From assembly GCA_023515745.1 (NCBI GenBank), contig JALECJ010000258.1:1802501-1866500 (forward strand): a DNA stretch of 64,000 bases, written 5' to 3'. Each line of letters starts with the position of its first letter. Position 1 is the first letter of the stretch. Origin of the DNA: Amoeboaphelidium protococcarum. Taxonomy: Eukaryota; Aphelidiomycota; Aphelidea. Under the pieces are notes generated by a model. That model was not told where the DNA came from and did not search any database. It saw only the letters and a list, made by a program, of their open reading frames with translations. The position numbers and the translations under genes are program-made. Below, piece after piece: positions 48,690-59,784 of this stretch.

Positions 48690-50508
48690 ATGTAGAGGTT
48701 GATTACTGCATCTCCAATTGGAATCGCTCGTACTAGGTATGTATTTGTGTTCTCCCTCTATTTAATGTGCTATATCATTAGTATCGATCGATTGATTAAT
48801 TAGCTGTAGTTGGCGATTAAATTCAAATGCCAAAAGATGGGTATAGAGTGGTTCCCATTCCGCGTCCATCTCTAAGAGTTAGTGCAATGTCATAGATTTA
48901 CGTATCAGCGATCTGAGATAGGATACTGAAATTGATATTCCATCTGATGGCTAGGTGATCCTTAGACAAGTGAGAGTTCATGCTGTGCGAGTGACTAAAC
49001 GTAATTGCTTTATCATTCTACGTCAGGGTGGCGAGACACTTTAAGCTATCGTGTCAATAGATTAAACTGGATCCACTGCTTTGCTATATGAATAGTGCTA
49101 AAAGTAAGCTGTATCCAAATCATTACACGATTTACTGTCACTTATTGAATTGCGCGTTGTAGATTAAAGATAGAGTCGATTGTAAATGTTCGAGGTAGAT
49201 TGGTTCCACTAGGAAACTAATAGAGGATCAAAGCATGTACTGTTCATGGATATGAACTACACGCGACATCAGTTGATATCGTCAGTGCTCCGACTGTTGA
49301 TAAGTTGCCATTCAGTACTGCCGATGCTAATTTTGTAGATCGTATTCACTTGGACACTCGTCTAGATAATCGAGTACTAGATCTTAGGGTAAGCTTATTG
49401 AACTTTTATCTCTCTTTAATGTGCATATGATTTATTAATGAATACAATTGATGTGTAGAGCAGTATCAATTAAGCCATATTCTAAATTTAACATGGTGTG
49501 ACTTAGGCGTTTAGATCGTTTATGCTGTAGAATGACTTTATAGAGATTCATACACCTAAATTGATATCTGCTGCCAGCGAAGGTAGTGGCTCCAGTGTAT
49601 TTAAAGTTGACTACTCTTTTGGCTAGTAATCTTAGAGTGATGAAGCACCCTAGTCTAATACATAATAGAATGGAATGAGTAATAATGCTGCTACTTAGCA
49701 AAATACGTAAAATGCATTTTTAGCTCAGTCTCCATAGCTGTACAAGCAGATGATGATTTGTGCTGATTATGAACGCGTATTTGAGATTGGACCAGTGTTC
49801 AGGGCGGAGAACTCTCATACTCATAGACATTTGACTGAATTCACGGGACTGGATTTCGAGATGTAGCTTAGAGGTGATGATGCTGTGGATTAGGCTGTAC
49901 ATATGATAGACCGTTTGTTTAGATTTATCTTCAGCGCGCTGGATAGTGAGTACAAGCAGTAAATAGACACTGTGCATCGGTCGTTCTAGAGTTAAACCTT
50001 CTAATTATCTAAAGAGACTCCTATACTGGAGCACAGAGATGCTGTCTAGATGCTACGTAATGCAGGAGTTCATATGGACCCGATGGATGATTTTAGTACC
50101 GAGAATGAACGACTGCTTGGGCGTATAGTTAAGGAGAAATTTTAAACTGACTTTTTCATGGTTAAGAAATTCCCACTGGAAGTGAGGCCATTTTACACAA
50201 TGCCTGATTAGCATTATGACGATAAACACCACCTATACTCGGTGTCTTATGATGCATACATGAGAGGGGAAGAGATACTGTCTGGTGCGTAGCGTATTCA
50301 TGATTACCAGATGCTTGTTGATAGAGCTGAGAAGAAAGGTGTTGATGTGAATTAGATTCAGAGCTACATGGATGCTTTCCGTTACGGTGCACCACCTCAT
50401 GCAGGTGCTGGTATTGGCTTGGAGCGCGTGGTGATGCTCTATCTCGACTTGAAGAATGTCCGCCGCTCTTCACTCTTCCCGCGAGATCCCAAGCGTATTA
50501 CACCTTGA
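48690..50508 (+). CDS. Cytosolic aspartyl-tRNA synthetase
   Basis: 538 residues from four exons: 48690-48736, 48810-49103, 49163-49388, 49459-50508 (introns 73, 59 and 70 bp). All splice phases agree. The OB-fold anticodon domain reads [47 protein letters not shown] and LPFSTADA. The catalytic domain has [37 protein letters not shown], motif 2 [15 protein letters not shown] and motif 3 [14 protein letters not shown]. Class IIb type, as in the eukaryotic cytosolic enzyme. Exon 1 ([16 protein letters not shown]...) is inferred from splice phase. The 3' end of the gene is duplicated at 54535-55113. Confidence 0.9.
48737..48809 (+). other. Spliceosomal intron, 73 bp (AspRS intron 1)
   Basis: GTATGTAT donor, CTGTAG acceptor, phase 2. 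Inferred from reading frame; less certain than the two downstream introns. Confidence 0.65.
49104..49162 (+). other. Spliceosomal intron, 59 bp (AspRS intron 2)
   Basis: GTAAGCTG donor, TTGTAG acceptor; joins YEQCQK to LKIESIVNV as the OB fold requires. Confidence 0.8.
49389..49458 (+). other. Spliceosomal intron, 70 bp (AspRS intron 3)
   Basis: GTAAGCTT donor, TGTGTAG acceptor; joins NRVLDLR to SSINQAIFQIQ. Confidence 0.9.
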
Positions 50509-50601
50509 TTGTACTAGTGACTTCTTTTGCTATACGAATAGATTTTTAGATTGAATAATGTTTGGCATATTTCAAAGATTTATATTTGTAAAACAATCTA
50601 A

Positions 50602-51902
50602 TCAATTGATAAAAGGATTCTGGAGCAGTTTGCGCCGTAACAATATAGTTAGAACAATTCCACATAATGAGATTGTCAAGTAGAAGATCAGCATTGAATC
50701 GTACTGTCCATTATATTGAGAGACACCAGAAGTTGCACGCTTTGCTTTAGGTGCTATCGATATGAGCCAAGCTATGAATATCGGGGTAGTAAAGAACGTG
50801 GCATTAAGCAGACACGAAGAAACACCATAAGCACTGGCCACTTTAGCTTCTCGCTGCGTTTTTGGATGAACCAGGATAGGCCTTGGAGATACAATATCTT
50901 TATCGCATAGATCCACAGTATTCTCGATACTTGCCTTTCTCAACTTGCTGCTGCAGCTGCTAATACCATCATTATCGAGTAATAAAGGAGCAGCGGATGG
51001 TAGTTCAGATGCTGATTAATCAATCGGCGCAGAGTCGGGAGATAACTTTGTGTATTTAGATGCATCATGAATAGTCTCTGCCATTAGGCTGTATATCACA
51101 GATCCAAATGTAGCATATCCTGCCCCCAATATAACTAAAATGGTTCCTGGACCAACGTGGCTGAACCAGAACAGCAGATGAGCAATTAATATACAGACAC
51201 CGCTGAAAATCAGCTGGCTCACTTTGACAACCTGGCGACCGCGGAGAGAGGACAGCTACTGCTCACCGAATATGAACGGTTTCTCTGCTAAATAGGCTAT
51301 CACAGGCATTGATATCACAGACAGAGTATCCGGGATACTGACAAGAGATGAAGCCTTAACACCACTGTTCTATGTAGATGAATCCAGATCTGAAAAGTAC
51401 TTGGCATCGATAAATGCAGTGGCCATCGGAAGAAATGATATTGTCGCCGTTGAATAGCAGATCAATATCAGAATAGTCATCCAATAAGTAGCTGGCAAAT
51501 CTTCAATATCTCTGGGCAGTAGTGACCGAAATTAATTAGTCATTGATGCCAGTACTCTACTTGTCCATGTCGACCGTCGATCAATGGTCGATGATAAAGA
51601 CTCTTAAGAGGAGGTCACAATGTCAACATGACTATGATTTTACACGACATCAGAGGAGTTGGTGACAATGTTTAATAAGTAAATCGGCTCCTTTAAAGAT
51701 TAACGACTTTATTAACGAGATTAAGTGCTCTTTCTATTCGTCTCCAACATTAAACTTTCTACAACATTGGACTTTCTACAACATTGGGCACTCTATCCAA
51801 AAGGACGCTTTTATCGCTTCGTGATTATTACTCAGCTATAGACTTGTTGGTCAAAATAGTTCTAGCATTTAGTTATAATTCTGATGCTAACGTTGCATCC
51901 AT
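50602..51902 (-). pseudogene. N-truncated copy of an MFS carrier (MFSD1-like), C-terminal half only
   Basis: Nearly identical to the C-terminal half of the carrier at 55207-57342 (HPKTQREAKVASAYGVSS, SLCGIVLTILLRRKLLQNP). Sequence matching the N-terminal six helices is missing beyond about 51902. Compared with the full copy it carries an extra 17-base unit near 51746-51780, which shifts the frame upstream. A 382-codon frame still opens at the ATG at 51750 and would encode a half-transporter of six helices. Truncation plus the frame shift makes it most likely a pseudogene. UAR codons are retained at the same positions in both copies. Confidence 0.85.
51746..51790. repeat. 17-bp tandem repeat (about 2.5 units) at the 5' end of the truncated MFS copy
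   Basis: Units at 51746-51762 and 51763-51779, then a partial unit. The full-length copy has a single unit at the corresponding site, so the extra unit arose after duplication. Confidence 0.8.
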
Positions 51903-51913
51903 ATTAGAAGAAT

Positions 51914-52023
51914 ATCGTTTATTTGGTACCAAACTTAAATGATCCTATTTCATCAGTATTGTTATAATGATATAATGAAAATGATCATACTTTTTCAGTA
52001 CACTTTGGTACCAAATAAACGAT
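51914..52023. repeat. Perfect 20-bp inverted repeat with a 70-bp spacer
   Basis: Arms 51914-51933 and 52004-52023 are exact reverse complements; each contains the palindrome TTTGGTACCAAA. It lies at the junction of the left duplication copy and the Crinkler/RHS-like insert. Confidence 0.85.
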
Positions 52024-52468
52024 CTTTAAATATCCCTTGATGTTGGGTTTTCTTAATAAAGAATGTAGTGCTGTTAAGCTTGTTATTTAACCTCAATGAG
52101 AAAGAGAAGATTGATAATCAAGATCTGTGTCACTATCAGTGATCAGCCTATCATAAGAGGCTTCTCTAACTACATTGATACACGACTAATCAGATTGCGT
52201 AGAATAACACAACTCAAATTCAACACTTGAAAACGTTCAAACAGATCTTGAACACGCCTTGATATTCTTCCACTTGTGATTGTGCTCTGCTGTTCTCTAT
52301 CGAATCTTCTTTAGATGAGTCTTAACAAGGGTTACAATTCTGAGCTCAAAAGGCTTTCAATTTTGGGCCTGCTCCTTTGATAAAGCTGAACCTTCAATGA
52401 TTGGTCAGATTCTGTCGAATCAGAGAGGCTTGAGAAAAGACAAATTTTCTTTTCCGCAAAAAAAAACA

Positions 52469-54490
52469 ATGAATTCCCCACAGCAATTTGATGAAATAAA
52501 GGCAGCAATAGCCGCAATTCAACAAGAAATTATTGTAGCGAAAAAGAAGGTCGAGAAAGCGGAAGAGAGGCTGGAGAAGGCTATCGCAGAGGGCAAACCA
52601 GTGGATATTAGAGCAGACCTCAAGTCGTTATTGGAAGCAGCCACTGCTGAGCTCACTCGCTTGGGCAAAGAGAAGGAAAAGCTGATGGAGCGCGAGACCC
52701 TGCTCTTACAACACACCACCGTCAAAAGTGAAACTAGATCCAGCCCGAAAATGTTCGCTCGATTTCCCTCGAAGTCGCCTGCCACGATGGAAGTGCCACT
52801 CGATATTGGGCTCGACTACGCCTTGATCAAATCATGGGCATTTGAAAAGTTTACCAATCGCACCAAGTCTGTTGATGATCTCTTGGTTTTTTACTCCACA
52901 CGCAGTCATTTGAAATGGAAGAAACTCCATGGTAGTGAGCAATTGAAGACACTTGTTGAAGATGGAGCGCCGATCAAGTTTTACTTCACATTTGTGGATG
53001 ATGTCAAAGATGTTTCATTCACCGAGCTGGACGTTACCGCTTCATCCGTGATCAAGCACCTTATGAGCTCATCTCAAGAGTTAGGAATGAGCGCGACAAT
53101 CCCTGATCGACCGGCTACTTATGATGACCTTTATTCGTGGTTGTGCGAGTTTATGACGAAGCCTCGTGTTTTGGCGTTGGACGAAATTCAAGTTTGCCCC
53201 AAATTCTTGACATGGCTCATTGCCGCTTGGGATTATGTTACTACGTCTAATGTCCCGAAAAAGGCGTTATTGCTGATACTCGGTACTCCAGCACGTGGAT
53301 CGAGCCAGGCACTTACCATCGATCCTAATCAACGAAACAAGGTTTCTCATTTGATATTCGAGCCTCTGGATGCACACGAGACTGTTTAATTGTTAAAGAC
53401 CCGCTACCCGAATATTTCTCTGATGGATTCAATATTTTGTTGGTCTGTTTGTGGTGGCAACCCGCGCAATCTGAAGTCTGTTTGTACCTTTTGTTTCGAT
53501 TCTTCTGGCAAACTCAGTGCTGAGAAAGTTTTGGAATGGTTGGATGCGTGCCGACGTGAAGTTACAGCATCGATTAATTCGAAAGAGCTCACTGTTTTGG
53601 AAAAACTTGCTCGGACTCGTTCTGCAGGGGGGTCATACAGGAATGAGGATACGGAAATTGTTCATAATTTGATTCGCCGCGGATATTTGACACCAGTTTA
53701 TGAGAATTTAACAGAGGGCGGAAATAAGAGGATGATGGTCACAGATCCCCACATGCTTTCTGTTCTCACGTTACCCATAAACAGAAAGCGCGCTCATGAT
53801 GAATTGTCAAACTTGGCAGGTTTGGGGATGGAGAGTTTTATCACATCGTTACTTGGTATTATGTCCAAGATTCCTGGGTTTGAGTTTATGGGCATGCGCA
53901 TGGAAGGTAAACTACCACGCTCGCTGTATTTCATCTCCCACGATGTCGATTTCGTTCTGTACAACTGTTATCCTGGCGATGATTATCACTCTCTTGTTAT
54001 TGGGAATTCAAAGCTTTCTTTTCGAGAGTGGTGTGAGTGTGATTTCGTCTCATTTTTTGACAAAAATGCTATGAATGTCATCGGGCCTATTCAACATGAT
54101 ATTCGAAAGATTGTTATTGCTCATGTTCTTCCGAGTTGGGAGATGTATGATCATGGAAATAGGCATATTGATGCATTCGCACAGAGTAAGCTTCGAAGCC
54201 AGTTTCAGCATATTCCTATTGAGCAGGTGTTGTGGGGTGTTGACAGGATGATTGATTCTCTGCCGGTTGGGTTGAAGGTAATTAATAATGATCACGGGTG
54301 GCCTATTGTGCAAAGGCCCAAGTTTGGGGAGAGAATAGTTCAATATAAGGATATGGGTGTTGTTGTGGTAGCAGGGCAGCCGGGAGTAGGGAAGTCATAC
54401 TTCATGAGGGACATGCTCTTGGACATGAGTTTCTGTGAGAACCAGCCACGCAAATACATCAACTTGATGGTTGAGGATTAATCACTTTGA
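52469..54490 (+). CDS. Crinkler/RHS-like NTPase-effector family protein, foreign-looking
   Basis: 673 residues in host code; an upstream in-frame ATG at 52397 is an alternative. Residues 8-85 form a Lys/Glu coiled coil. The middle has IKFYFTFVDDV (about 170) and the Walker-B-like strand RVLALDEIQV (about 232), the order seen in Crinkler and retrotransposon-hot-spot NTPases, followed by LLLILGTPARG, WSVCGGNPRNL and a helix-turn-helix-like NLIRRGYLTPVYE. No Walker A precedes Walker B. Instead a clean P-loop, AGQPGVGKS, lies only about 40 residues from the C-terminus. Of 23 internal Gln codons 22 are CAA/CAG and one is TAA (53387), unlike every neighbour. A TAA at 54479, 9 bases before the TGA, could be the ancestral stop. 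Function in this organism unknown. Confidence 0.7.
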
Positions 54491-54534
54491 TAACTTTGAC
54501 ATACTATGTTTAAATAGATTTGCATTTTATGTTC

Positions 54535-55113
54535 ATCTTTACCGCGTTGGATGGTGAGTACAAGCAGTAAATAGACACGGTGTATCGGTCGTTCCAGAGT
54601 TAAGCCTTTTAATTAGCTAAAAAGACTCCGATACTGGAGCACAGAGATGCTGTCTAGATGCTTCGTAAAGCAGGTGTTCATATGGACCTGATGGATGATT
54701 TCAGTACAGAGAATGAACGTATACTTGGGCGTCTCTTGAAAGAGAAATTCTAGACTGACTTTTTCATGGTCAAGAAGTTCCCGCTGGAGGTAAGGCCATT
54801 TTACACAATGCCTGATTAGCGTGGTGATGATAGACACTTATACTCGCTGTCTTATGATGCATACATGAGAGGGGAAGAGATACTGTCTGGTGCGTAGCGT
54901 ATTCATGATTACCAAATGCTTGTTGATAGAGCTGAGAAGAAAGGTGTTGATGTGAATTAGATTCAGAGCTACATGGATGCTTTCCGTTACGGTGCACCAC
55001 CTCATGCAGGTGCTGGTATTGGCTTGGAGCGCGTGGTGATGCTCTATCTTGACTTGAAGAATGTCCGCCGCTCTTCACTCTTCCCGCGAGATCCCAAGCG
55101 TATTACACCTTGA
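54535..55113 (+). pseudogene. 3' fragment of the aspartyl-tRNA synthetase gene (duplicate)
   Basis: Covers the last 190 or so codons of AspRS with the frame still open to the same TGA, including [14 protein letters not shown] and GAGIGLERV. One codon is missing compared with the intact gene (HH to H). It lacks the anticodon domain and motif 2, so it cannot be a working synthetase. It has no obvious start and lies 44 bp after the Crinkler-like stop. Confidence 0.9.
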
Positions 55114-56483
55114 TTGTACTAGTGACTTCTTTTGCTATACGAATAGATTTTTAGATTGAATAATGTTTGGCATATTTCAAAGATTTATATTTGTAAAACA
55201 ATCTAATCAATTGATAAAAGGATTCTGGAGCAGTTTGCGCCGTAACAATATAGTTAGAACAATTCCACATAATGAGATTGTCAAGTAGAAGATCAGCATT
55301 GAATCGTACTGTCCATTATACTGAGAAACACCAGATGGTACGCGCTTTGCTTTAGGTGCTATTGATATGAGCCAAGCTATGAATATCGGGGTAGTAAAGA
55401 ACGTAGCATTGAGCAGACACGAAGATACACCATAAGCACTAGCCACTTTAGCTTCTCGCTGTGTTTTCGGATGAACCAGGATAGGCCTTGGAGATACAAT
55501 ATCTTTATCGCATAGATCTACAGTATTTTCGTTACTTGCCTTTCTCAACTTGCTGCAGCTGCTAATACCATCATTATCGAGTAATAGAGGAGCAGCGGAT
55601 GGTAGTTCAGATGCTGATTAATCAATCGGCGCAGAGTCGGGAGATAACTTTGTGTACTTAGATGCATCATGAATTGTCTCTGCCATTAGGCTGTATATCA
55701 CAGATCCAAATGTAGCATATCCGGCACCCAATATACTTAAAATGGTTCCTGGACCAACGCGGCTAATCAAAAACAGCAGATGAGCAATTGATATACAGAC
55801 ACCGCTGAATATCAGCTAGCTCACTTTGACAACCTGGCGACCGCGGAGAGATGACAGCTACTGCTCACCGAATATGAACGGCTTCTCTGCTAGATAGGCT
55901 ATCACGGGCATTGATATCACAGACAGAGTATCCGGGATACTGACAAGAGATGAAGCCTTAACACCACTGTTCTATGTAGATGAATCCAGATCTGAAAAGT
56001 ACTTGGCATCGATAAATGCAGTGGCCATCGGAAGAAATGATATTGTCGCCGTTGAATAACAGATCAATATGAGAATAGTCATCCAATAAGTAGCTGGCAA
56101 ATCTTCAATATCTCTGGGCAGTAGTGACCGAAATTAATTAGTCATTGATGCCAGTGCTCTACTTGTCCATGTCGACCGTCGATCAATAGTCGATGATAAA
56201 GAATCTTAAGAGGAGGTCACAATGTCAACATGACTATGATTTTACACGACATTAGAGGAGTTGGTGACAATATTTAATAAATTTATCGCTTCCTTTGAAG
56301 ATTAGCGACTCTGTTGGCGAGATTAAGTTCTCCTTCTATTCGTCTCCAGCATTGGACTTTCTACAACATTGGGCACCCTATCCAAAATGACACTTTTATC
56401 ACTTTCTGGCAATTACTCAGCTAAAGTTTTACTCGGAATGGTTTGTGCATTTAGTTATTATTCTACTCCTAAATGTGCATCCA
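54535..56483. repeat. Segmental duplication, right copy
   Basis: Matches 49927-51902; together the copies bracket a unique 2.6-kb stretch (51903-54534) with the inverted repeat and the Crinkler/RHS-like gene. Confidence 0.9.
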
Positions 56484-57342
56484 CTTTATCGTTAAGTGTA
56501 TCTAACTATGGGGCAGATTAAAGACTATCTCCTAGATAGATGATAGCGAAGGATGACGCGACTGATATCATACCCACGCCACAAATAAACCAAGCAACTT
56601 GTGTCAAACCGATTGTTGCGGCCATAGGAGGTAGAATATTATAATCCAGTACGGAAGTAAGTCGCCCGACACTTATTGTAATTGCCATTGCAAAGGATAG
56701 AGATATAAAATTGACCGACTATCCAGACAGAGTGCCTTTATCATCTGACGATCCCGAGTCATCCATAAAGTGCTTGGCTACCAGAGACGATTACACAATA
56801 GCTAATGTTTCAGATCCAAGGCCCAGGAGGAATCTTCCTACAAGCATAACAGTGTACCCAGCCACTTATTAATTCTTCAGCTAGAGTCCAGCGGCAAACA
56901 CTATCGCGCTCACAAATACAGTGGACACCAGTATAAGAAGACTATTATTGAATCCAAATCGCGCAATAAGAGAACCCGAGTAAATGGGCAACACAATATT
57001 AGGCAAGCTGTAAATAGAGTACAGCGAGTTGAATCTAAACTGGAAATTCTCCAGATTTTTATCATCAATCTCTTGTTACTATTGCTATTACTACTACGAT
57101 TATTCACCCAGTCTACTACTTCCCAGGTTCCAGTAATCTTACAAGCTGGTAGCCACGGTGGCGGGATAATCGTAACTTACAGATGAGCCAAACATCACAG
57201 CACATGCCAGTAACAGAATGCTATATCGCCGCAAGTTCATCAAATCAGTCGGCGTCTTGGCAGCCATCCAAAAGTATATGAAACTTGAAAATATACCACC
57301 GACAAGCACTACGCCGAACACTAGCATAAACGACACAGCCAT
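55207..57342 (-). CDS. MFS carrier, MFSD1-like (full-length copy)
   Basis: 711 residues in a single frame under UAR=Gln. The N-half has six helices with FNSLYSIYSLPNIVLPIYSGSLIARFG (the loop signature also seen in the 26493 carrier) and VGRFLLGLGSETLA. A long polar loop with Gln and Ser runs links the halves (about residues 100-120 and 290-400). The C-half has TYWMTILILICYSTATISFLP, SSLVSIPDTLSVISMPVIAYLAE and FSGVCISIAHLLFLIS. Likely a vesicular or lysosomal solute carrier; the substrate is unknown. Its C-half is duplicated at 50602-51902. Before the conserved block a first helix (SFMLVFGVVLVGGIFSS) may be an additional membrane segment. Confidence 0.85.
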
Positions 57343-57671
57343 GTTACGACTTCTCTAAAGCGGATGATTATCTGGTTACTATTGATGGATAAACTTAAAA
57401 TACCAACTAATTATGAAGGATACTTATACTTTATTATTAAGCTCTAATAACACAAATGAGAGGATTTAAGGTGCTAGTCAATCATAATCAGTCAGGTTAG
57501 AGTAAGCACCATGGCAACAGACACGATAAACTTTTAATTACGACGATCAATCACTCACTCAAGACTTAATACCCATCTTATTGTCTTTTACGCATGATAA
57601 CTAAAGCGATAAAACGTTATGATATAGTTAGAAATCAAATATAATAAGAGTTTATATGCGATAATTAAGTA
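57343..57671. other. Intergenic, 329 bp
   Basis: 5' region of the MFS carrier and 3' region of the P5C reductase gene; no gene seen. Confidence 0.3.
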
Positions 57672-58720
57672 TCACTACTTCAAGCCAAGATTACCGGCGT
57701 TTGGTTCTTACAGAGACGCTCTAGAATCAGCAGCTGGACGATTGCCCAAACTGCCAGCCACACCGGCAGCCTCTTGAACTGCACGAGCAATAGTTGATCG
57801 AACCTTACCATCTTCCAGACACAGGATACCGGCAATAGTACATCCACCTGGAGTGATAACTTCATCTTTCAACTCGCTAGGATGTTTCCCAGTCTTGAGG
57901 TACATTTCTGCGGCACCCTTCATAGCACATGCAGCAAGTTCTAGTGCCACTTCACGCGACAGTCCCATCATAACTGCACCATCAGCCAGAGCTTCCATCA
58001 TGACACATGCAAAAGCTGGACCACTGCCACTCAGAGAAGTGCAGGCATCCATATGCTTCTCATCCAGTACCTTAATTCTACCAAGAGGCTGGAACAGAGT
58101 GGTGGCAATCTTCTTGTGAACTGACGTGGTGTTTGAGTGCGCAGCGGTACTTATCACAGTCATACCTTGCCTGATTTTACATGGAGTATTAGGCATTGCA
58201 CGGATCACAACAGTCTTAGGTAGCCATTTCCTAAATTAGACAATCCTTAAACCACTGCATACACTGATTAGCATCTTGCCAACCAGAGCATCCACCATCT
58301 GACCATTTCCGTGTGCAATATCCTCCTCAAACATTTATCTGGCAATGTGAGGCTTTGTACATATCAATACAATATCAGCCCATTTACAGAGCTGTACTGC
58401 TGCGGATTCATCGTTATCAGCAGACTGGACATCCAGTACCGTATCACTGCTCCCATTGGGGGATAATGCACTATGTGAATTGGAAGACTGTGATGAATGG
58501 GAAGAGAATTTCTCTTGCAGCAATTTCGCAGACTCTTCAGACCCAACCAGACACTTGATATTCTACATACCAACCACACCAGACTCTATCAAGCCACTCA
58601 GAATAGCCTTACCCATTGTTCCACACCCAATACTACACACACACACAATGAATGATAACAATCTCAGAAATACTAAACAATATAAACCTACATTGCCAAC
58701 TTTCCCACTTGATCCTGCAT
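57672..58720 (-). CDS. Pyrroline-5-carboxylate reductase
   Basis: 329 residues from exons 58720-58692 and 58632-57672, with a 59-bp intron. Splicing rebuilds the Rossmann loop VGKLAIIGCGTMGKAILSGL. IRAMPNTPCKIRQGMTVI, LSGSGPAFACVMMEALADGAVMMGL and the P5CR signature ITPGGCTIAGILCLEDGKVRSTI are all present. The final step of proline synthesis: NAD(P)H-dependent reduction of pyrroline-5-carboxylate. It is about 50 residues longer than usual owing to a Ser/Asn-rich insert near residues 35-75. Divergent from NudC with 424 bp between starts. Confidence 0.95.
58633..58691 (-). other. Spliceosomal intron, 59 bp (P5C reductase)
   Basis: Donor GTAGGTTT, acceptor GTGTGTAG preceded by a GT run; joins KLAI to IGCGTMG. 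Confidence 0.9.
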
Positions 58721-59144
58721 TGTATCAATAAATCGATTCAACTATCGCTAAATGTAATAACGACTAGTAACAAAAGTATATTTGACTGGCTATTGTTGAC
58801 GATGGAAAGGAGAAGATTCGATCGATTGAAATTGATGTTTAACTGTTGTTTGATCTTCAACGGGCGGGAGGCAACAACAATTACAATAAAACAATCCCTT
58901 GACTCGGGAAACCAGGGCCGACGGTGAGCTGTGATTGACGCGTTACTACAGTATTCGCAGTTTTTTATCAAGCGACGATCATATGACTTGACTGACTTGG
59001 CGCACTGTCGCTTTTCAGCGCGCTAGCTCTTTGTCGGGTCACACCCAGCCGAGAAACGCGCGAAAAAGGGATCAGACGACGAATCCTGAGCCAAAGCGAT
59101 GTTTAAAGCACAAGAAGAAAATACACAGCATATTGCGATTATAG
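58721..59144. promoter_or_regulatory. Divergent promoter region of P5C reductase and NudC
   Basis: 424 bp with GACGCGTTAC at 58937, GCGCGCTAGC near 59018 and GAAACGCGCGAAAAAG near 59054. The last is a near-palindrome resembling E2F or SBF-type sites; binding is not shown. Confidence 0.4.
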
Positions 59145-59720
59145 ATGACAACGGGTGAGAGTGAAAATTTAAAGGGAGGATTATCACACGCCGAATAGGA
59201 AGCACTGTTAAATTATACGTGGAAGCAGACTTTGAAAGAGGTGGATCTGTGCTTTCCTCTTGGATCCGCAATTCAGCTCAAGGGTCGCGACTTTAGTATT
59301 GACATCAAGAAAAAGAGCCTTAAAGTGGCACTGAAAGATGGAAGTCGCGTGTTAGCAGAAGGATAACTGTATGGAGAGATTTTAATTGATGATTCCACTT
59401 GGACGTTGATGAATACCGCGGCTGGTCAAGTGTTGGATATTCATTTGGAGAAGGCGACTAGTGCGTCAATGAAGTGGTGGCCACACGTACTTACCCATGA
59501 ACCTCAACTTGACACCTCCAAAATAGAGCCAGAAAATAGTAAACTAAGTGATCTGGATGGTGAGACGCGTGCTGTAGTTGAGAAAATGATGGTTGAGCAG
59601 AGAGTCAAAGCGGCCGGTCAGTCTGCCGGTGATGATAGTGAGCGCAAGAAGATGGAGATGCTTGAGAAATTTAAAGCTCAGCATCCCGAGATGGATTTCT
59701 CCAGTGCTAAATTCAGCTGA
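59145..59720 (+). CDS. NudC-like protein with CS domain (Hsp90/dynein pathway co-chaperone)
   Basis: 191 residues. The CS domain (about 22-110) runs YTWKQTLKEVDLCFPL, KGRDFSIDIKKKSLKVALKDG, GQLYGEILIDDSTWTL and LDIHLEKATSASMKWWPHVLTHEPQLDTSKIEPENSKLSDLDGETR, the NudC signature. The C-terminal helix (RKKMEMLEKFKAQHPEMDFSSAKF) is the conserved tail. One UAG and one UAA are read as Gln. NudC helps the dynein/LIS1 system and nuclear movement. The start at 59145 has no competing upstream Met in frame. Confidence 0.9.
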
Positions 59721-59784
59721 AATGTAATAATATCATTAAATACTTTATAATATTAGTAAAAATAATATATTCTTTGTGCATTTA

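Larger units (their letters stand above)
49927..51902. repeat. Segmental duplication, left copy
   Basis: Closely matches 54535-56483 at the base level. It spans the last 190 codons of AspRS and the C-terminal half of the MFS carrier. The left copy has the intact AspRS and a truncated carrier; the right copy has the reverse. Confidence 0.9.
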
